From an uncultured Collinsella sp. (lineage in GTDB: Bacteria > Actinomycetota > Coriobacteriia > Coriobacteriales > Coriobacteriaceae): DNA of 8,376 nucleotides. A model generated the notes under the pieces. It had not been told where the DNA came from, did no database searches, and worked only from the letters and a program-made list of their open reading frames with translations. The position numbers and the translations under genes are program-made. Below, in pieces: positions 6,250 through 8,376 of the stretch; the stretch's first letter is position 1, and the number at the start of each line of letters is the position of its first letter. The stretch is taken from the NCBI GenBank assembly GCA_902494585.1, contig CABUUD010000081.1, positions 1-8,376 of the forward strand, in the 5' to 3' direction.

Positions 6250-6771
6250 TTGGTTATCTTGGGTATCGACCCCGGTTTGGCCCATACGGGCTGGGGGATT
6301 ATCGAGGAGCGACGTGGCGAGGTTCGCTGCCGTGCCTACGGTTGTATCGAGACCAGCGCGGGCAGCCCGCTCGCGGTGCGCCTGTCGCATATCGCCCACG
6401 ACCTCAAGGGCGTCGTCGAACGCTACCGTCCCGATACCGCGGCTATCGAGAGCATCTACTTTGGCGCTAACGTCCGCTCGGCCATCCCCACGGCGCATGC
6501 CCGCGGTGCCGCGCTCGTGGCGCTTTCGGAGTGCGCACTCGAGATTGGCGAATACACGCCCATGCAGATCAAGCAGGCCGTGGTGGGCACCGGTGCCGCA
6601 GATAAACGGCAGGTTGCCTACATGGTGCGCACGCTCACGCAGCTCGATCACGACCCGCATCCAGACCATGCCGCCGATGCCCTGGCCTGCGCCATCTGCC
6701 ACGTTAACCTCAGCCGCACCCGGGCGCTTACCGGCGGCGAGTTCTATCAACAGAGAGGAACCGGATACTGA
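6250..6771 (+). CDS. ruvC: Holliday junction resolvase RuvC
   Basis: An endonuclease dimer that cuts four-way DNA junctions symmetrically during recombinational repair, acting with the RuvAB branch-migration motor. From the TTG start the protein has 173 residues, the same length as E. coli RuvC, and begins MVILGIDPG as the family does. Catalytic acidic residues are D7 in GIDPG, E67 in AIESIYFG and D143 in HAADALA. The remaining metal-site position is H140, a histidine also found in the Thermus thermophilus enzyme where E. coli has Asp, so activity is expected. The conserved basic/aromatic region includes the PMQIKQAVVGTGAADKRQV segment (104-122). The stop codon overlaps the ruvA start by one base (TGATG). 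It is the first gene of an SOS-controlled operon. Confidence 0.96.
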   Translation: MVILGIDPGLAHTGWGIIEERRGEVRCRAYGCIETSAGSPLAVRLSHIAHDLKGVVERYRPDTAAIESIYFGANVRSAIPTAHARGAALVALSECALEIGEYTPMQIKQAVVGTGAADKRQVAYMVRTLTQLDHDPHPDHAADALACAICHVNLSRTRALTGGEFYQQRGTGY

Positions 6772-7391
6772 TGATCTCCCAGCTCCATGGAACGCTTGTC
6801 GAGGCCACGATGAGCTCGGCCGTTGTCGATGTATCGGGCGTGGGCTTTGAGCTCGGCATCTCGGGCAGCACTGCCGCCACGCTGCCTACACCCGGCGGCG
6901 AGGTCCGCCTCTATACCCGTATGCAGGTGCGCGAGGACGCCATGACGCTCTTTGGCTTTGCCTCCAAGGACGAGCGCACGATGTTTGACCGGCTCGTGTC
7001 CGTGTCGGGTGTCGGTCCGCGCCTGGCGCTTGCCGTGCTTTCCACCTATACCGTGGGACAGTTGTATTCCCTGGTAATGGCCGAGGACGACAAAGGCATG
7101 GCCAAGGTGCCCGGTGTGGGCAAAAAGACTGCCCAGCGCCTCATCTTGGAGCTCAAGAGTACCTTTGCCAAGGACAAGGGCTTTGTTCCAGTCGACGTAA
7201 TTCCCGGTCAGGTTGCGATGCCGGTTCCCGCCGCCGCCCCCTCGGCGATCGATGACGCCCGTGCGGCGCTCCTTTCCATGGGCTTTAGCCCGCAGGAGAC
7301 CGAGGTTGCCCTGAGCGGGTATGATGGGCAGGATATGCGTGTCGAGGACCTGCTCGGCGCGGCGCTTAAGCGACTCGGAATGGATGCGTGA
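6771..7391 (+). CDS. ruvA: Holliday junction branch-migration complex subunit RuvA
   Basis: The 206-residue RuvA tetramer binds the four-way junction in an open planar form and loads RuvB hexamers on opposite arms. Domain I is an OB fold (1-64) with the acidic pin E55-D56 in VREDAMTLFGF, at the same numbers as in E. coli. Domain II carries two helix-hairpin-helix motifs, VSGVGPR (78-84) and PGVGKKTA (114-121). A flexible proline/alanine linker (about 140-158) leads to the C-terminal RuvB-binding domain III (about 159-206), which includes the ALLSMGFSPQE motif. The start ATG matches the family N-terminus (MIxxLxGTL) and has AGAGAGGA about 11 bases upstream. It overlaps ruvC and ruvB by one base at each end, indicating translational coupling. 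Confidence 0.97.
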   Translation: MISQLHGTLVEATMSSAVVDVSGVGFELGISGSTAATLPTPGGEVRLYTRMQVREDAMTLFGFASKDERTMFDRLVSVSGVGPRLALAVLSTYTVGQLYSLVMAEDDKGMAKVPGVGKKTAQRLILELKSTFAKDKGFVPVDVIPGQVAMPVPAAAPSAIDDARAALLSMGFSPQETEVALSGYDGQDMRVEDLLGAALKRLGMDA

Positions 7392-8376
7392 TGTGGGAAG
7401 CCGATGACTCTCAGGACCTGTGGGCGACGCCCGGCAGCTCGCCGGCGGCATCCATGGCGCACGGTGAGCGCATGGTGGGCTCGGAGCTGACGCCCGAAGA
7501 CCTCGATGTCGACCGTACCCTGCGTCCCCAGCGCCTGGACGACTACTGCGGTCAGGAGCATATCAAGCAGAGCCTTCGCGTGCTGATCGAGGCGGCGCAG
7601 AGCCGTGGCGAGACGCTCGACCACGTGATCTTTTCGGGCCCTCCGGGTCTGGGCAAGACCACGCTGGCCACCGTTATCGCCAACGAGCTGGGCGCTCAGA
7701 TCAAGACGACGAGCGGCCCCGCTATTGCGCGTACCGGTGACCTGGCAGCCATCCTGACTAACTTGCAGCCGGGTGACGTGCTGTTTATCGACGAAATCCA
7801 CCGCCTTAACCGCTCGGTCGAGGAAGTCCTGTATCCCGCTATGGAGGACTTTGCGCTCGATATCGTGATCGGAAAAGGTCCGGCCGCACGTTCGATTCGC
7901 CTGGATATCCCCAAGTTTACGCTGGTGGCGGCAACGACCCGCTCGGGTATGCTGACCGGCCCGCTGCGCGACCGCTTTGGCATTTCGTATCGTCTGGACT
8001 ACTACACCGTTGAGGAGCTCGCCCAGATCGTGACGCGCTCGGCGACCATCCTGGGCGTGACGATCGACCATCCGAGCGCGCTCGAGATCGGCTCGCGCTC
8101 GCGTGGCACGCCGCGCTTGGCCAACCGTCTGCTCAAGCGCGTGCGCGATTATGCGCAGGTGCGCGGCAACGGTCCCATCGAGCTCGATATCTGCCGTCAG
8201 GCGCTCGAGTTCTTCGAGATCGATGAGCTTGGCCTGGACTGGATGGACATTCGTATCTTGGAGACGCTTGCCAAGACGTTTTCCGGCCGTGCCGTGGGCC
8301 TGACGACCCTTGCCAGCGCGGTGGGCGAGGATCCGGGTACGCTCGAGGATGTCTATGAGCCCTATCTGTTGCAGTG
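7391..8376 (+). CDS. ruvB: Holliday junction DNA helicase RuvB (3' end cut by window)
   Basis: An AAA+ ATPase that forms hexameric rings around DNA and drives branch migration with RuvA. The frame is open from the ATG at 7391 to the window edge, giving 328 residues with the extreme C-terminus missing (roughly 20-25 residues by family length). Walker A is GPPGLGKTT (83-91) and Walker B is LFIDEIHR (131-138). Sensor 1 lies in AATTRSG (180-186), the arginine-finger loop is LRDRFG (192-197), and the sensor 2 region is GTPRLANR (239-246). The winged-helix DNA-binding domain begins around 280 and contains GLTTLASAVGE and EDVYEPYLLQ. The chosen start overlaps the ruvA stop (TGATG) but gives about 20 more residues before the RPQRLDDYCGQ segment than E. 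coli RuvB has. ATG codons at 7454 and 7472 are shorter alternatives without strong ribosome binding sites. Confidence 0.96.
   Translation, partial: MWEADDSQDLWATPGSSPAASMAHGERMVGSELTPEDLDVDRTLRPQRLDDYCGQEHIKQSLRVLIEAAQSRGETLDHVIFSGPPGLGKTTLATVIANELGAQIKTTSGPAIARTGDLAAILTNLQPGDVLFIDEIHRLNRSVEEVLYPAMEDFALDIVIGKGPAARSIRLDIPKFTLVAATTRSGMLTGPLRDRFGISYRLDYYTVEELAQIVTRSATILGVTIDHPSALEIGSRSRGTPRLANRLLKRVRDYAQVRGNGPIELDICRQALEFFEIDELGLDWMDIRILETLAKTFSGRAVGLTTLASAVGEDPGTLEDVYEPYLLQ

Noticed and set aside
6198..6470. ATG-started frame upstream of and overlapping ruvC
   Set aside because: It is out of frame with ruvC, lacks a ribosome binding site, and its product resembles no family; it is a shadow of the ruvC region.
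1..8376. CRISPR arrays, tRNA or rRNA genes, transposases, phage genes
   Set aside because: No regularly spaced repeats, tRNA-like cloverleaf, rRNA sequence, or mobile-element protein motifs were seen on either strand.

Overview
The window is dense, high-GC DNA with every supportable gene on the + strand. The features that point to an anaerobic or microaerophilic actinobacterium of the class Coriobacteriia, most likely a Collinsella-like gut species, are the GC-rich third codon positions, the ruvC-ruvA-ruvB gene order, a TTG start on ruvC, an actinobacterial/Gram-positive type LexA box, and a superoxide reductase. This placement is inference from protein style, not a database match.

Layout. 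(1) Bases 1-3440: a large SWIM zinc-finger plus SNF2-type helicase, whose 5' end probably lies just outside the window. (2) Bases 3542-3904: a small superoxide reductase of the type that keeps an N-terminal desulforedoxin-like segment but lacks its cysteines. (3) Bases 3905-4021: a spacer with a strong hairpin and short T run. (4) Bases 4022-6007: a full-length homologue of glutamine-dependent NAD synthetase in which the catalytic residues of both the glutaminase (nitrilase) domain and the ATP-pyrophosphatase domain appear replaced, followed by a novel C-terminal extension with a Gly/Gln/Pro repeat. (5) Bases 6008-6249: a spacer with a 98-bp inverted-repeat structure, then a promoter with an extended -10 and a LexA (SOS) box. 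(6) Bases 6250 to the end: ruvC, ruvA and ruvB, joined by two one-base TGATG stop/start overlaps. ruvB runs off the right edge.

How they work together. ruvCAB is one transcription unit for Holliday-junction branch migration and resolution, and the SOS box indicates induction by DNA damage. The SNF2 protein and the superoxide reductase look like independent units concerned with nucleic-acid remodelling and oxidative defence. The degenerate NAD synthetase is the least explained gene: it has an intact reading frame and is conserved along its length, yet it is predicted to be inactive in both normal reactions, so it is the best candidate here for an undescribed function.
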